A stretch of 64,000 bases of DNA from Bacillus sp. AFS006103 (GCA_002559145.1 NTXX01000004.1:128390-192389), one strand, 5' to 3'. Shown: positions 39,442 through 51,419, counted from the first letter of the stretch. Notes: generated by a model from the letters alone, not told the origin. Numbers and translations: made by a program.

Positions 39442-40389
39442 CTACCGAGTAATGACATCCCCCGAGCGTAATTTCTCAGCAATCGCATCAATTTTACGCA
39501 ACCGATGATTAATCCCGGATTTGCTGATGGTACCACCGGAAACCATTTCCCCCAATTCCTTCAGGGTAACATCTGTATAATTCAAGCGGAGTTCTGCAAT
39601 TTCCCTCAATTTTTCCGGTAAAATTTGCAGCCCGACCGTAGCATTGATGTAACGGATATTTTCAACTTGCCTAATTGATGCACCGATTGTTTTATTAAGA
39701 TTGGCGGTTTCACAGTTTACCAGACGATTAACAGAATTCCGCATATCTCGGACAATTCGTACATCTTCAAAGCGAAGCAGGGCGTTATGCGCTCCAATAA
39801 TATTTAAATACTCGGTGATTTTCTCCGCTTCTTTGAGATAGGTAATATATCCTTTTTTACGCTCAAGTGTTTTGCTATTTAGTTCAAATGTATTCATTAA
39901 TTCACATAAAGAATCATTATGTTCTTTATAAAGTGAAGCAATTTCTAAATGATAAGAAGATGTTTCCGGATTATTGACGGAACCGCCGGCTAGAAATGCA
40001 CCGCGGAGATAAGAACGCTTACAACATTTCTTCTTTATAAGTTCCGGTGCTATATTATGGATGATCGTAAAACCCTCACCAATAATTTTTGTATCCTCGA
40101 GAATTTCCCGTGCCCGCTGTGATAATCGGACAATATAGACGTTGTTCTTTTTCAGACGCATCTTTTTCCGAACAAGCAGCTCGACTTGGACATCGTAACT
40201 CTTTTTTAATAATGTATAAATCCTTCGAGCGATCGCGGCATTTTCAGTTTGAATATCAACAACTAACTTACGACTTGAGAATGAAAGGGAACCATTCATC
40301 CGGATTAAAGCTGATAGTTCTGCCTGAATGCAGCAGGTTTTTACTTCCAAGTTGGTTAATTCTTTTTTCGTTTCCGAAGCGAAAGACAT
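39442..40389 (-). CDS. whiA: WhiA, sporulation/division-linked DNA-binding protein
   Basis: The 315-residue protein combines a LAGLIDADG-like N-terminal fold ([33 protein letters not shown]) lacking endonuclease acidic residues with a C-terminal helix-turn-helix ([24 protein letters not shown] region). In B. subtilis it affects cell division and chromosome segregation; in actinomycetes it is a sporulation activator. An AAAGGGGG site precedes the ATG. It lies between yvcK and crh, as in other Bacilli. Confidence 0.96.
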   Translation of the reverse strand: MSFASETKKELTNLEVKTCCIQAELSALIRMNGSLSFSSRKLVVDIQTENAAIARRIYTLLKKSYDVQVELLVRKKMRLKKNNVYIVRLSQRAREILEDTKIIGEGFTIIHNIAPELIKKKCCKRSYLRGAFLAGGSVNNPETSSYHLEIASLYKEHNDSLCELMNTFELNSKTLERKKGYITYLKEAEKITEYLNIIGAHNALLRFEDVRIVRDMRNSVNRLVNCETANLNKTIGASIRQVENIRYINATVGLQILPEKLREIAELRLNYTDVTLKELGEMVSGGTISKSGINHRLRKIDAIAEKLRSGDVITR

Positions 40390-40437
40390 CCCTTCACCCC
40401 CTTTTACAAACTCGTACTTTTTTAGTAAGTACTATAT

Positions 40438-41421
40438 TTACGTTTTATAACGCTTTTTGGTTTCAATTAAAAGCAAATTATATAAAATTTTTGCGACCTT
40501 TTTCGGATCATGCCTTAGTGCTCCATTTTCCTGATAAGCGATATCCGCATGAACTACCTCCAGCCCTAATTCAAACAGGCGCGGAAGGTCATATAGAACA
40601 GGGTCAGCCAGCTCTTCATTATAGCGGAGCTGAATATCCTGTGGAATCTCTTCATTATTTACAAGAATCGTATTAATAAATGCACAGCTCATATGATCAT
40701 ATAGGGCCTTCACATGGTCACTTGCGGTAAAGCCATGAGTTTCCCCTGCTTGGGTCATCAAATTACAAATATATACTTTCTTTGCTTGTGACCGGCATAG
40801 CTCATCTCCAATTTTCGGGACAAGCAAATTTGGAAGAATACTTGTATATAGGCTTCCTGGTCCAATAATAATTAAATCAGCTTGACGGATTGCTTGAAGG
40901 GTTTCTGGTATCGGACGAATATTTTCCGGTGTCATAAACACCTTTTTAATCCTTTTTCCAGAGTAGGGAATTTTTGATTCACCTGAGACAATCGTCCCGT
41001 CCTCCATTTCAGCATGAAGAACAACACTCTGATTGGCAGCAGGCAGGACCTTGCCATGAACATTTAAGATCTTGCTCATTTCCTGAATCGCATGGACAAA
41101 ATTTCCCGTAATGGAAGTCATTGCTGCTAAGATTAAATTTCCAAGCGAGTGTCCGGAAAGTTCATTGGACGTTTTAAAGCGATGTTGAAACATTTCTTCA
41201 ACGAGCGGCTCTACATCCGATAAGGATGCTAACACATTGCGAATGTCTCCAGGAGGAGGGATATGAAGATCCTCACGCAAGCGCCCAGAGCTGCCGCCGT
41301 CATCCGCGACTGTCACAATGGCGGTAATATCCACAGGATACTGTTTTAATCCACGCAATAAAACCGGTAACCCTGTTCCCCCGCCAATGACGACAATTCG
41401 AGGCTGTCCGTAAATGCTCAT
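40438..41421 (-). CDS. yvcK: YvcK, gluconeogenic growth and cell-shape factor
   Basis: The 327-residue protein of the CofD-like/UPF0052 family has the N-terminal loop [17 protein letters not shown], the conserved [15 protein letters not shown] and GNLILAAMT, and [14 protein letters not shown]. It binds UDP-sugars and is needed for growth on gluconeogenic carbon sources and for normal placement of penicillin-binding protein 1 in B. subtilis. The start overlaps the rapZ stop by four bases (ATGA), implying coupled translation. Confidence 0.96.
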   Translation of the reverse strand: MSIYGQPRIVVIGGGTGLPVLLRGLKQYPVDITAIVTVADDGGSSGRLREDLHIPPPGDIRNVLASLSDVEPLVEEMFQHRFKTSNELSGHSLGNLILAAMTSITGNFVHAIQEMSKILNVHGKVLPAANQSVVLHAEMEDGTIVSGESKIPYSGKRIKKVFMTPENIRPIPETLQAIRQADLIIIGPGSLYTSILPNLLVPKIGDELCRSQAKKVYICNLMTQAGETHGFTASDHVKALYDHMSCAFINTILVNNEEIPQDIQLRYNEELADPVLYDLPRLFELGLEVVHADIAYQENGALRHDPKKVAKILYNLLLIETKKRYKT

Positions 41422-42311
41422 GTTGTTTTTTCCTTTCTCCTCTCAATGTCACGATGAGAAATACATGTCTTATAATCGCTTTGGAAAAATTTACCCAGAT
41501 ATTCAGCTAATGTCACCGAACGATGCTGGCCGCCTGTACAGCCAATCGCAATCACTAACTGTGCCTTGCCTTCTCTTTTATAATGCGGAAGCATGAAGGA
41601 AAGCAGGTCCGTTACCTTTTCCAAAAACTTATGCGTTTCATTCCATTTTAATACATAACTAGAAACATCCTCATCGAGTCCTGTTTTCGGTCTCATATGC
41701 TCGATATAATGAGGATTCGGCAAGAAACGCACATCAAACACTAGATCCGCATCAATAGGAATTCCATACTTAAAGCCAAATGACATGACATTGACTGTGA
41801 AGATTGATTGTTTATTCGCCGTAAATTCCGTTAATATTTTCTCACGAAGTTCCCTTGGTTTCATCTGGGAAGTGTTGTAAATTAACTGTGCCCTGCCTTT
41901 TAATTCTTCCAGGAGCTCACGTTCAAGCGTAATTCCTTCAAGTGGCAGTCCTGTTGGTGCTAACGGATGCGACCTCCGAGTCTCTTTATATCTGCGCACT
42001 AATGTCGCATCATCTGCATCTAGAAATAATATCTGCGGAGTTACCCATGAGGTTTCTGCCAGTTCATCTAATCCTTTAAATAAATGTTCAAAGAATTCTC
42101 TCCCACGCAGGTCCATCACAAGGGCAACTTTATTCATCTTATTCCCGGACTCCTTCATAAGTTCAAGGAATTTTGGAAGGAGTGTTGGAGGTAAATTATC
42201 AACACAGAAGAATCCTAAATCTTCAAAACTCTGAATGGCCACAGTTTTTCCTGCACCAGACATTCCTGTAATAATGACCATTTGGATGTCACTTGCAGCA
42301 CCGGTACTCAT
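41418..42311 (-). CDS. rapZ: RapZ-family nucleotide-binding protein (YvcJ)
   Basis: The 297-residue P-loop protein has Walker A GMSGAGKT (residues 15-22), [18 protein letters not shown] and the C-terminal [17 protein letters not shown] segment ([20 protein letters not shown]). YvcJ hydrolyses GTP/ATP and affects competence in B. subtilis; E. coli RapZ is an RNA-binding adaptor. The ribosome site is GGAGGA. It is the second gene of the nudix-rapZ-yvcK-whiA-crh operon. Confidence 0.96.
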   Translation of the reverse strand: MSTGAASDIQMVIITGMSGAGKTVAIQSFEDLGFFCVDNLPPTLLPKFLELMKESGNKMNKVALVMDLRGREFFEHLFKGLDELAETSWVTPQILFLDADDATLVRRYKETRRSHPLAPTGLPLEGITLERELLEELKGRAQLIYNTSQMKPRELREKILTEFTANKQSIFTVNVMSFGFKYGIPIDADLVFDVRFLPNPHYIEHMRPKTGLDEDVSSYVLKWNETHKFLEKVTDLLSFMLPHYKREGKAQLVIAIGCTGGQHRSVTLAEYLGKFFQSDYKTCISHRDIERRKEKTT

Positions 42312-42330
42312 TAATAATTCCTCCTATTAG

Positions 42331-42798
42331 TTAGCTTGGATCTAATCGATAACTGATTAGTTGAAAGTCTTTTGTATAAGTAAAAGTACCGTAAATGATT
42401 CCTTTTCCGTGAATCATGTAATCAAGAATATGATAATCGCCGGCAGCCATTGGCAAATTTTTTAATTGGTCAATCATTTGCCATTCTAGCTTACCTTCTT
42501 CGGATTCGTCTAAATCAATACCATCTGAATCTGTTGCTACAAATGAAAACATCATCCACTCGGAAACAAGTTGGTCGTTTTCCTTCATAATCATTGTAAA
42601 AATCCCTTTTAGCTGCGGATTTTTTAAATAGATTCCCGTTTCTTCGCGGTATTCCCTGATGCAAGAATCTCGAACCGATTCGCCCGGCTCCATTTTTCCA
42701 CCGGGAGCTACCCACCAGCCGCGTCGCGGTTTTTGCAGCAACAATATTTTTTCGTCTCTAATCAATACACAATTGGTGACACGCTGCACAACATTCAC
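42331..42798 (-). CDS. yvcI: Nudix hydrolase (YvcI-like, 8-oxo-dGTP diphosphatase type)
   Basis: The 155-residue protein holds a complete Nudix box running from GGKMEPGES to REYREETG (about residues 32-54; consensus GX5EX7REUXEE). The flanking GWWVAPGG is typical of MutT-like enzymes. The substrate is not known. It heads the operon; about 390 bases upstream (42799-43187) hold only the trxB terminators and presumably its promoter. Confidence 0.92.
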   Translation of the reverse strand: MNVVQRVTNCVLIRDEKILLLQKPRRGWWVAPGGKMEPGESVRDSCIREYREETGIYLKNPQLKGIFTMIMKENDQLVSEWMMFSFVATDSDGIDLDESEEGKLEWQMIDQLKNLPMAAGDYHILDYMIHGKGIIYGTFTYTKDFQLISYRLDPS

Positions 42799-43009
42799 CC
42801 TCTTAATAAAGCATACGCTATTTAGCCGTTCACACGGTTCTTGATAAAGAGTCGCATTCGACCCTAGGAGCCGGTAATGCCAAATATCCTAATATAACTT
42901 TAAATTCATTCTTATTATTATACTATTTTTAGGATACAGTCACAATGAAACAAAGTTGATATTTCGGTTAATTATTATTAAGTTTGTTACCATTTCTAAC
43001 ATACTTTTA

Positions 43010-43068
43010 AAAAAAAACACGGACAGGCTGACCAGCCTAAAAAAATAGCACAGGCTACGGGCCTGTGC
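43010..43068 (-). terminator. Tandem terminators after trxB
   Basis: First stem GCACAGGC (43068-43061)/GCCTGTGC (43055-43048) followed by TATTTTTTT, then a second AGGCTGGTCAGCCT stem and T9. Both are on the minus strand. The rest of the gap 42799-43187 shows no gene. Confidence 0.9.
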
Positions 43069-43187
43069 ATGAAAGGAATATATTTTTAAAGGGGGTCAAT
43101 TACTGCTTTTATCATACCCTAAAAATATTGCGCTTTTGTTACAGAAGAATTAAAACATAGTTACGTTTTTGTAAACATCGCTTTTTT

Positions 43188-44150
<963 letters not shown>

Positions 44151-44161
44151 TCACTCCTTAT

Positions 44162-44206
44162 ATAAAAAAATACGATTAAGTATATTGTTCCCTTACTTAA
44201 TCGTAT
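44162..44206 (-). terminator. Perfect 13-bp terminator directly before trxB
   Basis: ATACGATTAAGTA (minus strand 44206-44194) pairs without mismatch with TACTTAATCGTAT (44182-44170), then T7. It follows the TPR gene and runs into the trxB ribosome site. It is either the TPR gene terminator or a regulated attenuator of trxB. Confidence 0.88.
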
Positions 44207-44237
44207 ATAACAATCGTTTTATCGTCCACCAATATGC

Positions 44238-45731
44238 TTAATTTAAATAGTTATTCACTATTTTTACATACTTACCAATGGTCGCTGAAGAAATCCCGTA
44301 TCGATCGGCAATCTCCTGCTGGGAAACTTTTTCACTACGCAGCTTATGCCACATATATTCGACTGCTCCAGCCCAGGCATGTTTATTTTTCAATTGTAGT
44401 TTGTCTTTCGAAACCTCAACATATACGGAAAACCACATGAGATATAAACCGGCCTCTACCGTTCCAATCGGTTGATAATTCTCATAAAAAAGCTCAGCAA
44501 TTTCCTGTGCTTCAGCAGTCTTTGATGGTTTACCCGACCGAATAAGTGAAATATATTCCTTTTCTAAAGACGTAAATTTTTGATTTTGAAACAGCCGCTT
44601 GGAAGTCATGATTTCTTCCTTTTTACTTGAAACGGTTGTTAAGAACAGGGCGAATAGGCGCTCTTCCACATAGTCACTGTCTAGTTTTTGAAAAATAGAT
44701 CCTGAAAGGTCTTCAAAACCGGTAGGCAGTGCATCTTCTTTATTCCATGGTTCCGAGCCTTCTTTGTCCGGATTAAGCTCCAGCACCTTTTTCCAAATGC
44801 TTCTTGCAAAGTTTTCATTGCCTGTGAAATAGGCCGAATGTGAAAGCCAATAGTAAAACGGACCGTCCCCATCAAAACCGTGCTTATATAACTTTTTCAG
44901 CCATAAATAGGCAAGTTCATATTCTCCCACTAAAGCAAATGAGGCACCAATCTTAAATTTCTGCTCACTGAGAAGCGGCTGGATTTTCTTCAATATTTCT
45001 GTTAACCCGGCAACATTCTTTGCTTGACCCTGATAATGGGCAAATACCAAACGATTACATAAGGCATGAAGATTTCCGGGATTTCGCTCCAATACATCGT
45101 CTAAAATCGATTCAGCCTTTTCCGTTTTCCCTAAATAAAAATAAGCGAGTGCCAAGTTATTGTACGCCGACCAGTACTCCGGATAATCTTTCACAACATC
45201 TTTGAGAAGTTCGATTGCTTTCGGAAAGTATCCTGACTCAAGCAGGTCACGCGCTTGTTCTTGTTTGACAATTAAGTCATCCTGCTGATAAAGGTCATCC
45301 TCCAGATCTTCTGTCTCAAATGTTAGCACATCAAGCAAATCCTCTGTATCTTCGCTAAAATCACCATCCGGATCCAGCTGTAAATACAGCTTGGCGTGGT
45401 GATAAGCATCTTTAAAAAATCCCATATGGGCATAATTATTCGCCAAAAAGTAATGGCATTCCACCATTTCTTGATCTAGTTCTTCAAGGATGAGGTGCAA
45501 GAGCCGGTTGGAATTTTCAAACTCGCCAAGTTCTGTTGACACAATCGCCAACTGGCATATAATCATCGGTTCACCCGGCTCAAGCTGCATCGCTCGCCCA
45601 AGATATTTTTTTGCTTTGATAAAATCACGTCGATGGAATGCCTTTAAACCCTTCGTGAAATAATATTCCCCCGTAGGAACAAATGTAAGTAATTTTCCCA
45701 TATGCAGTCTTGCTTTCGCGTCTTTACCCAT
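44238..45731 (-). CDS. yvcD: TPR-repeat protein with C-terminal helix-turn-helix (YvcD-like)
   Basis: The 497-residue cytoplasmic protein has tetratricopeptide-type repeats over most of its length (for example AFHRRDFIKAKKYLGRAMQL and YWSAYNNLALAYFYLGKTEK), which serve protein contacts. The C-terminus is a helix-turn-helix (SQQEIADRYGISSATIGKYV, last 30 residues). Partner and DNA target are unknown. The ATG at 45731 follows GGAGGA by 6 bases; longer starts run through the upstream AT-rich gap and are rejected. Same neighbour of trxB as B. subtilis yvcD. Confidence 0.9.
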   Translation of the reverse strand: MGKDAKARLHMGKLLTFVPTGEYYFTKGLKAFHRRDFIKAKKYLGRAMQLEPGEPMIICQLAIVSTELGEFENSNRLLHLILEELDQEMVECHYFLANNYAHMGFFKDAYHHAKLYLQLDPDGDFSEDTEDLLDVLTFETEDLEDDLYQQDDLIVKQEQARDLLESGYFPKAIELLKDVVKDYPEYWSAYNNLALAYFYLGKTEKAESILDDVLERNPGNLHALCNRLVFAHYQGQAKNVAGLTEILKKIQPLLSEQKFKIGASFALVGEYELAYLWLKKLYKHGFDGDGPFYYWLSHSAYFTGNENFARSIWKKVLELNPDKEGSEPWNKEDALPTGFEDLSGSIFQKLDSDYVEERLFALFLTTVSSKKEEIMTSKRLFQNQKFTSLEKEYISLIRSGKPSKTAEAQEIAELFYENYQPIGTVEAGLYLMWFSVYVEVSKDKLQLKNKHAWAGAVEYMWHKLRSEKVSQQEIADRYGISSATIGKYVKIVNNYLN

Positions 45732-45860
45732 GAAGTCCTCCACAATTTTTAACATAACTAATGTAGTATACCACAATTGGGAGTTGTTCGAGAAGGGATA
45801 GTAAGGGAGAGATTTACCTTGAGTTAGGTAGATTTGGAGGACTGGTAATATTTTTACAAT

Positions 45861-45985
45861 TTTTGTTGAATTAATCAAAATTTCGTATAATTATCGGTGT
45901 GTTTTGTAAAATTAGTGCTAACTTTTGTAAAATTAGTGCTAACTTTCGTATAATTAATGTTCGCTTTGTTTAATTAGCACTCCAT
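45861..45985 (+). repeat. AT-rich array with 20-21-bp period
   Basis: Six units of the type TTTYGTAWAATTAGTGCTAAC. The G of TTYG falls at 45865, 45885, 45906, 45927, 45948 and 45968 (steps 20, 21, 21, 21, 20). The two central units are identical. It lies between hisI and the TPR gene, its near edge about 130 bp before the TPR gene start. It has no sequence likeness to the ATTCCGCC arrays but shares their period. Confidence 0.88.
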
Positions 45986-46001
45986 TTTTCCTTCCATGCC
46001 G

Positions 46002-46037
46002 TTCAAAATAAATAAAACCAGTCGATTTACGACCGGT
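46002..46037 (-). terminator. Terminator of the his operon
   Basis: ACCGGTCG (46037-46030) pairs with CGACTGGT (46024-46017), then a T-rich tail. The hisI stop codon (46029-46027) lies in the loop. Confidence 0.82.
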
Positions 46038-46644
46038 CCTTGTGTCTCTCTTCTAATGTCCGTAAAACTTCTTTGAATGGAAGGCCTTGTTCGACCAGCA
46101 ATACCTGCAAGTGATAAAGTAAATCGGCTGCTTCCCACCTTAACTCCTCGGCATCACGGTTCTTGGCAGCAATAATCACCTCCGCGGCTTCTTCACCGAC
46201 TTTTTTCAAAATTTTATCGACGCCTTTTTCAAAAAGGTAGGTAGTGTAGGCCCCTTCCGGACGCTCCTGTTCACGATCGACGATCACTTTTTCAAGCGAT
46301 TGTAAGATTTGATAGTCCGCTAGGCTGGATGTTCCAGTATAGCCTCGTTCTGAAAAACAACTAACTGCACCCGTATGGCAGGCTGGTCCTTTTGGATAAA
46401 CAAGCACTAATAATGCATCTTGATCACAGTCATAGTTGATGCTGACAACCGTTTGTGTATTACCGCTTGTTGCTCCTTTATGCCATAATTCCTGACGCGA
46501 ACGGCTGAAAAACCAGGTTTCTCCCGTTTCAATCGTTTTCGCAAGTGATTCCTCGTTCATATATGCGAGTGTTAACACTTCTTTCGTACCGGCATCCTGG
46601 ATAATGGCTGGCACTAGGCCTTTTTCATCAAATCGTACATTCAT
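46027..46644 (-). CDS. hisI: Bifunctional phosphoribosyl-AMP cyclohydrolase / phosphoribosyl-ATP pyrophosphatase
   Basis: The 205-residue fusion enzyme performs steps 2 and 3 of histidine synthesis. The N-terminal cyclohydrolase domain (about 1-105) shows [25 protein letters not shown] and the metal site YDCDQDALL with CHTGAVSCF. The C-terminal pyrophosphatase domain (about 115-205) has [16 protein letters not shown] and [10 protein letters not shown]. Start overlaps hisF stop (ATGA). Last gene of the operon. Confidence 0.97.
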   Translation of the reverse strand: MNVRFDEKGLVPAIIQDAGTKEVLTLAYMNEESLAKTIETGETWFFSRSRQELWHKGATSGNTQTVVSINYDCDQDALLVLVYPKGPACHTGAVSCFSERGYTGTSSLADYQILQSLEKVIVDREQERPEGAYTTYLFEKGVDKILKKVGEEAAEVIIAAKNRDAEELRWEAADLLYHLQVLLVEQGLPFKEVLRTLEERHKDRS

Positions 46645-47402
46645 CGAACCGTCACTCCTTTTTCCCGTAAATAGTTTTTTACTTCATGAACAGAAGTCTC
46701 TTTATAGTGAAAAATAGACGCAGCTAGGGCAGCATCAGCTTTTCCTGCTAAAAATGCTTCTTCAAAGTGTACTGAATTTCCTGCCCCACCTGATGCGATG
46801 ACTGGTATCGGAACCGCTTCACTCACTGCCTTGGTCAGTTCTAGATCAAATCCATTCTTCTCGCCGTCACTGTCCATACTTGTTAATAAAATTTCACCTG
46901 CACCAAGCTTAGCCGCCTCGACTGCCCATTCGACGACCAGTTTATCAGTAGGTGTCCGACCGCCATGCGTAAATACGCGCCACGTCCCAACCGTATCATC
47001 AAATTTCGCATCAATGGCTACGACGATGCACTGCGAACCAAAGTAGCCGGCACCTTCCTTGATAAGCTCTGGATTCAAGACGGCTGCTGTATTCAGTGAG
47101 ACCTTATCCGCCCCGGCACGGAGAATTCTTTTCATATCCTCCAAAGCATTAATGCCCCCACCTACCGTAAACGGAATCGCTAACTGGGAGGCAACCGCCT
47201 TGACGACGTCCTCCATCGTTTTCCTGCCTTCAACTGATGCAGATATGTCTAGGAAAACTAGCTCGTCTGCGCCCTGTTCATCGTAAAACCGTGCCAATTC
47301 AACCGGGTCGCCTGCATCACGCAGCTGGACAAATTGAATGCCCTTTACCACTCGGCCGTCCTTTACATCAAGGCAGGGAATAATTCGTTTCGTTAATGTC
47401 AT
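46641..47402 (-). CDS. hisF: Imidazole glycerol phosphate synthase subunit HisF
   Basis: The 253-residue TIM-barrel cyclase subunit takes ammonia from HisH to make imidazole glycerol phosphate and AICAR. Seen: [16 protein letters not shown] with the catalytic Asp, [37 protein letters not shown] with the second catalytic Asp, and [16 protein letters not shown]. The ribosome site is GAAGGTGAG. It is 55 bases after hisA. Confidence 0.98.
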   Translation of the reverse strand: MTLTKRIIPCLDVKDGRVVKGIQFVQLRDAGDPVELARFYDEQGADELVFLDISASVEGRKTMEDVVKAVASQLAIPFTVGGGINALEDMKRILRAGADKVSLNTAAVLNPELIKEGAGYFGSQCIVVAIDAKFDDTVGTWRVFTHGGRTPTDKLVVEWAVEAAKLGAGEILLTSMDSDGEKNGFDLELTKAVSEAVPIPVIASGGAGNSVHFEEAFLAGKADAALAASIFHYKETSVHEVKNYLREKGVTVR

Positions 47403-47457
47403 ACATTCTCACCTTCCAATGCCTCTTTTTGCAGGAAATACTATGTAAACTCCTGTG

Positions 47458-48180
47458 TCATACGCCAGCCAATGCTAATGCTTCCTTCAGCGAAAACCGA
47501 TTTTCGTATAGTGCTTTCCCAACGATCGCACCTTGAATTCTATTTGCAGCGATTGCTTTTAAATCGGCCAGACTACTAACCCCGCCAGAAGCAATTACAT
47601 TTTTTCCAGTTACTTCAGCCATTTCACATACAGCCGCAATATTCGGCCCCGCAAGCGTTCCGTCCGTGGCAATATCGGTAAAAATAAACGTCTCTGCACC
47701 GGCTTCGGCGAAGCGCTTGCCGAGGTCGACTGCCTTTAGCTCGGAGGTATCCAGCCAGCCATGTGTCGCCACATAGCCATTTTTCGCATCAATCCCCACG
47801 GCAATTTTTCCACCGTATTTCTTAATCATCTCAATCGCAAACTCCGGCTTCGAGACGGCAATACTTCCAATGATAACCCGGTCGACCCCATTTTCAAGAT
47901 AGTGGACGATGTCCTCTTCGGAACGAATGCCGCCGCCAATTTGAATGTTAACCTGTAACTTTTGCGCGGCTTCAATCACAAACCGGTCATTGACACGCTT
48001 GCCATCCTTTGCCCCGTCAAGGTCGACCATATGAATCCATTCGGCGCCGTCAGTAGCAAAACTCTTGGCCATATCAAAGGGCGAGTTCCCGTAAACCGTT
48101 TCTTGATCATAGTCTCCTTGAAGAAGACGGACACAATTGCCTCCCCGCATATCAATTGCGGGATAAATTGTTAAGCTCAT
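47458..48180 (-). CDS. hisA: ProFAR isomerase HisA
   Basis: The 240-residue TIM-barrel enzyme catalyses the Amadori rearrangement of ProFAR. Seen: [20 protein letters not shown] with the catalytic Asp, [12 protein letters not shown], the second Asp region [14 protein letters not shown], and [13 protein letters not shown]. The ATG at 48180 shares one base with the hisH stop (TGATG), so the preceding TTG is not needed. It lies between hisH and hisF. Confidence 0.97.
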   Translation of the reverse strand: MSLTIYPAIDMRGGNCVRLLQGDYDQETVYGNSPFDMAKSFATDGAEWIHMVDLDGAKDGKRVNDRFVIEAAQKLQVNIQIGGGIRSEEDIVHYLENGVDRVIIGSIAVSKPEFAIEMIKKYGGKIAVGIDAKNGYVATHGWLDTSELKAVDLGKRFAEAGAETFIFTDIATDGTLAGPNIAAVCEMAEVTGKNVIASGGVSSLADLKAIAANRIQGAIVGKALYENRFSLKEALALAGV

Positions 48181-48803
48181 CAAACTGCCTTCCTTTCCTC
48201 TACCATTTGTAAAAAATTATTGAGAAGGGCCATCCCAAGCTTGCTGCTTTTTTCCGGATGAAATTGCATCCCCATCACATTGTCCCTGCCAACAACTGCT
48301 GATACTTGTTCGTGGTAATCTGCATTCGCCAGCAAAACCTCGCTATTTGTTGCGTCCACATAGTAGGAATGGACGAAATACACATAATCCTCTACTACAT
48401 TTTTTAAAAGAGGCGATTCGTTGACGAATTCAAGCCGGTTCCAGCCCATATGCGGAACTTTGTAAGTTTCGCCTTCAGGTGTTCGGCCTGGAAAGCGACG
48501 AACATTTCCCGGTAACAATCCTAATCCTTTCGTTGGACCATTTTCCTCACTTTGTTCAAACAACAGCTGCATCCCAAGGCAAATGCCAAGAAGCGGTTTA
48601 CCCGTTGCCACAAATTCCTTGATGGTCTCCACTGGCAAGCGTTCCATCGCATCTCGAAAGGAACCAACCCCGGGAAGAATCAATCCATCAGCTTGAAGCA
48701 AATCCTTCTTATTGGCGGAAATAAAATATTCAGCACCGAGTCGCTCAAGTGCTTTACTCACGCTGAACAAATTCCCCATCCCATAATCAACAATGCCAAT
48801 CAT
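48180..48803 (-). CDS. hisH: Imidazole glycerol phosphate synthase glutaminase HisH
   Basis: The 207-residue class I glutaminase supplies ammonia to HisF. Catalytic triad: Cys in [13 protein letters not shown], His and Glu in [25 protein letters not shown] opens the protein from the ATG at 48803, with AAAGGGATG in front. About 80 bases of the gap to hisB hold two copies of the dispersed palindrome. Confidence 0.97.
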   Translation of the reverse strand: MIGIVDYGMGNLFSVSKALERLGAEYFISANKKDLLQADGLILPGVGSFRDAMERLPVETIKEFVATGKPLLGICLGMQLLFEQSEENGPTKGLGLLPGNVRRFPGRTPEGETYKVPHMGWNRLEFVNESPLLKNVVEDYVYFVHSYYVDATNSEVLLANADYHEQVSAVVGRDNVMGMQFHPEKSSKLGMALLNNFLQMVEERKAV

Positions 48804-48834
48804 CGAAAACATCCCTTTCCTGGTGCATTATCCT

Positions 48835-48870
48835 GGTGCCTGACACCAATCATGAATGGTGCCTTACACC
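48835..48870 (+). repeat. Two copies of the dispersed palindrome in the hisB-hisH gap
   Basis: GGTGCCTGACACC (48835-48847) and the one-base variant GGTGCCTTACACC (48858-48870), 23 bp apart. They lie inside the his operon transcript between hisB and hisH. Confidence 0.8.
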
Positions 48871-48885
48871 ACTATTTTTCCTATC

Positions 48886-49473
48886 TTAGAGCATCCCTTT
48901 GGTCGATGGTACGCCTTTGATGCGCGGGTCGATGGTGGTGGCTTCGTCGAGGGCACGCCCGAGTGCTTTAAAGACGGCTTCGATCATATGGTGTGTATTT
49001 TTCCCGTAATGAACAATGACATGAAGATTCATCCGCGCCTCTAAGGCAAGCTTCCATAGAAATTCATGAACAAGCTCGGTGTCGAAAGTACCAACCTTTT
49101 GTCCCGGAAATTCTGCCCGCATTTCGAGATGAGGACGGTTGCTGAGGTCGACGACTACCTGTGCCAACGCTTCATCCATTGGTACAAAGGCATTCCCGTA
49201 GCGCTTAATGCCGCGCTTGTCTCCCAGGGCTTCACGAAGTGCTTGTCCTAAACATATCCCGATATCTTCTGTTGTATGGTGGTCATCCACTTCGATATCC
49301 CCTTTGGCATCGACTGTAAGGTTGAATTGACCATGTTTTGTGAATAGATCAAGCATATGCGTCATGAACGGGACACCCGTTTCAAGATTAGACTGACCTT
49401 CACCATCTACTTCTAATCTCAATTGTATTTGCGTTTCATTTGTATTCCGTTCCACACTTGCGATTCTTCCCAT
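48886..49473 (-). CDS. hisB: Imidazoleglycerol-phosphate dehydratase
   Basis: The 195-residue Mn2+ enzyme has the paired His motifs of the family: [13 protein letters not shown] and [14 protein letters not shown] in the first half, [17 protein letters not shown] and [15 protein letters not shown] in the second. It is the dehydratase alone, without the phosphatase domain of enterobacterial HisB. The ATG at 49473 follows AAGGGGGT; an upstream frame is rejected. It is about 28 bases after hisD. Confidence 0.97.
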   Translation of the reverse strand: MGRIASVERNTNETQIQLRLEVDGEGQSNLETGVPFMTHMLDLFTKHGQFNLTVDAKGDIEVDDHHTTEDIGICLGQALREALGDKRGIKRYGNAFVPMDEALAQVVVDLSNRPHLEMRAEFPGQKVGTFDTELVHEFLWKLALEARMNLHVIVHYGKNTHHMIEAVFKALGRALDEATTIDPRIKGVPSTKGML

Positions 49474-49501
49474 GAATGCGACCCCCTTATGTGATAAAAA
49501 A

Positions 49502-50782
49502 CTATAACTTTCCGTCATTTTTCAAACGAATTTCCACTGCCCTAGCATGGGCCTCTAACCCTTCCATCCGGGCAAATTCAGCAATTTTTTCGCCATTCTC
49601 AGTTAAAGCCTTCTCACTGTAGATAATTACGCTTGATTTCTTTTGAAAATCATCGACATTAAGCGGACTTGAAAATCGCGCTGTACCGTTTGTTGGCAGC
49701 ACATGATTAGGACCTGCAAAATAGTCTCCGACGGGTTCAGAGCTGTACCGGCCAATAAAGATGGCCCCAGCGTGGCGAATTTTCCCGAGCAGTTCGATGG
49801 CGTTCTCTGTGATAATTTCCAGATGTTCAGGTGCCAATTGATTAACCGTTTCGACTGCTTCGTCGATATCAGCGGTGATGTAAATGGCACCGTAATCGGA
49901 AATGGAACGTGCGGCGATATCTTTTCGCGGCAACGTTGATAATTGCTTTTCCACTTCCTCAGCCACTGCTTCGGCCAGCGTAATCGATGGAGTAACAAGA
50001 ACACTGCATGCGCGTGGGTCGTGCTCTGCTTGTGAGAGCAGGTCTGCCGCTAACTCGTCTGCCTTCGCCGTGTCATCTGCCAAAATGGCAATCTCGCTTG
50101 GACCGGCGATCATATCAATATCAACATCCCCGAAAACTTCTCGTTTTGCGAGTGCCACAAAGATATTTCCAGGACCGGTAATTTTATCAATAGATTGAAT
50201 CGTTTCAGTTCCATAGGCTAGAGCGGCAATCGCCTGTGCCCCGCCAACTTTATAGATTTCTTCAACGCCTGCTTCTTTCGCGGCGACAAGGACCGCTGCT
50301 GGCAATAGACCTTGGTCGTCCGGAGGTGAGACCATCACAATCCGTTTCACACCAGCCACTTTTGCTGGAATAACGTTCATGAGGACGGATGATGGGTAGG
50401 CAGCTGTTCCACCGGGAACATACACTCCAACCGAATCAAGCGGTGTTATTTTTTGACCAAGAACGGTTCCATTTTCTTCCGTGGTCATCCAGGATGGCCG
50501 AAGCTGCTTTTCATGAAAGTTTTGAATATTTTTGGCCGCTTCCTGGACGATCGAAATAAAGCGTTCATCCACTTGCTGGTAGGCAGTTTCAATTTCTTCT
50601 TCTGTGACGGAAAAAGAAGATAAGCTGACTCGGTCGAATTTTTCCGTGAATTCTCTTAACGCTTCGTCACCACGCGTGCGAATTTCCGCGATAATTTTTT
50701 TGACAACATCCAGCTGTTCTGAAGTCCCAGTTTCAATCGAACGTTTTATCGAAATCAGTTCACTCACTTTAAGTATTTTCAT
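49502..50782 (-). CDS. hisD: Histidinol dehydrogenase
   Basis: The 426-residue Zn2+/NAD+ enzyme performs the last two oxidations to histidine. Seen: [76 protein letters not shown] and [10 protein letters not shown], covering the zinc and catalytic residues. GGAGG is 6 bases before the ATG at 50782. hisG ends one base upstream. Confidence 0.98.
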   Translation of the reverse strand: MKILKVSELISIKRSIETGTSEQLDVVKKIIAEIRTRGDEALREFTEKFDRVSLSSFSVTEEEIETAYQQVDERFISIVQEAAKNIQNFHEKQLRPSWMTTEENGTVLGQKITPLDSVGVYVPGGTAAYPSSVLMNVIPAKVAGVKRIVMVSPPDDQGLLPAAVLVAAKEAGVEEIYKVGGAQAIAALAYGTETIQSIDKITGPGNIFVALAKREVFGDVDIDMIAGPSEIAILADDTAKADELAADLLSQAEHDPRACSVLVTPSITLAEAVAEEVEKQLSTLPRKDIAARSISDYGAIYITADIDEAVETVNQLAPEHLEIITENAIELLGKIRHAGAIFIGRYSSEPVGDYFAGPNHVLPTNGTARFSSPLNVDDFQKKSSVIIYSEKALTENGEKIAEFARMEGLEAHARAVEIRLKNDGKL

Positions 50783-50783
50783 G

Positions 50784-51419
50784 TTAATCCTCCACTGAAA
50801 CAACTTTACTAAGTCGTGTCACTAAATCGTCAATCTGATTGTCTTTGATCCGATAGCTGACTGGATTGACAATCAGCCTTGATGTCACATCAACAATTCT
50901 CTCGTACTCGACGAGGCCGTTTTCTCTCATCGTCCGTCCGGTCGAAACAATATCGACGATTCGATCGGATAAACCGATAATTGGTGCCAATTCGATTGAA
51001 CCATTTAGTTTAATAATCTCAACCTGTTCCCCTTGCTCACGGAAATAAGCCTCGGCTACATTTGGATATTTAGTGGCCACTCTGGGTGCTACATCATTCA
51101 TTTTCGTATTGGGAAGTCCAGCAACCGCTAGATAGCAGGCGCTGATTCGTAAATCGAGAAGTTCGTAGACATCGCGCTCTTCCTCAAGCAATACATCCTT
51201 ACCGGCAATCCCAATATCTGCAACCCCATGCTCGACGTATGTTGGAACGTCTGTCGGTTTTGCTAAAATAAACCGCAGCCCCTCATTTTCAACCTCAATA
51301 ATTAATTTTCGTGAATCATCAAATTCAGGCGGAAGCTGATAACCGGCTTTCCTGAGCAGGTCGGCTGCTTCTTCAAATATCCGCCCCTTCGGCATCGCAA
51401 TCGTTAGTACATTATTCAT
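50784..51419 (-). CDS. hisG: ATP phosphoribosyltransferase, short form
   Basis: The 211-residue short-form HisG catalyses the first step of histidine synthesis and needs HisZ as regulatory partner, which is encoded just upstream. Seen: [20 protein letters not shown], the phosphoribosyl segment GAAD-like [16 protein letters not shown] and [14 protein letters not shown]. The ATG at 51419 lies 8 bases inside the end of hisZ, with CGGAGG at the correct distance. Much longer in-frame starts are inside hisZ and rejected. Confidence 0.97.
   Translation of the reverse strand: MNNVLTIAMPKGRIFEEAADLLRKAGYQLPPEFDDSRKLIIEVENEGLRFILAKPTDVPTYVEHGVADIGIAGKDVLLEEERDVYELLDLRISACYLAVAGLPNTKMNDVAPRVATKYPNVAEAYFREQGEQVEIIKLNGSIELAPIIGLSDRIVDIVSTGRTMRENGLVEYERIVDVTSRLIVNPVSYRIKDNQIDDLVTRLSKVVSVED

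Noticed and set aside
39442..40389. whiA as a second homing endonuclease
   Set aside because: WhiA has a LAGLIDADG-like fold but lacks the acidic catalytic residues, and its operon context is the standard one.
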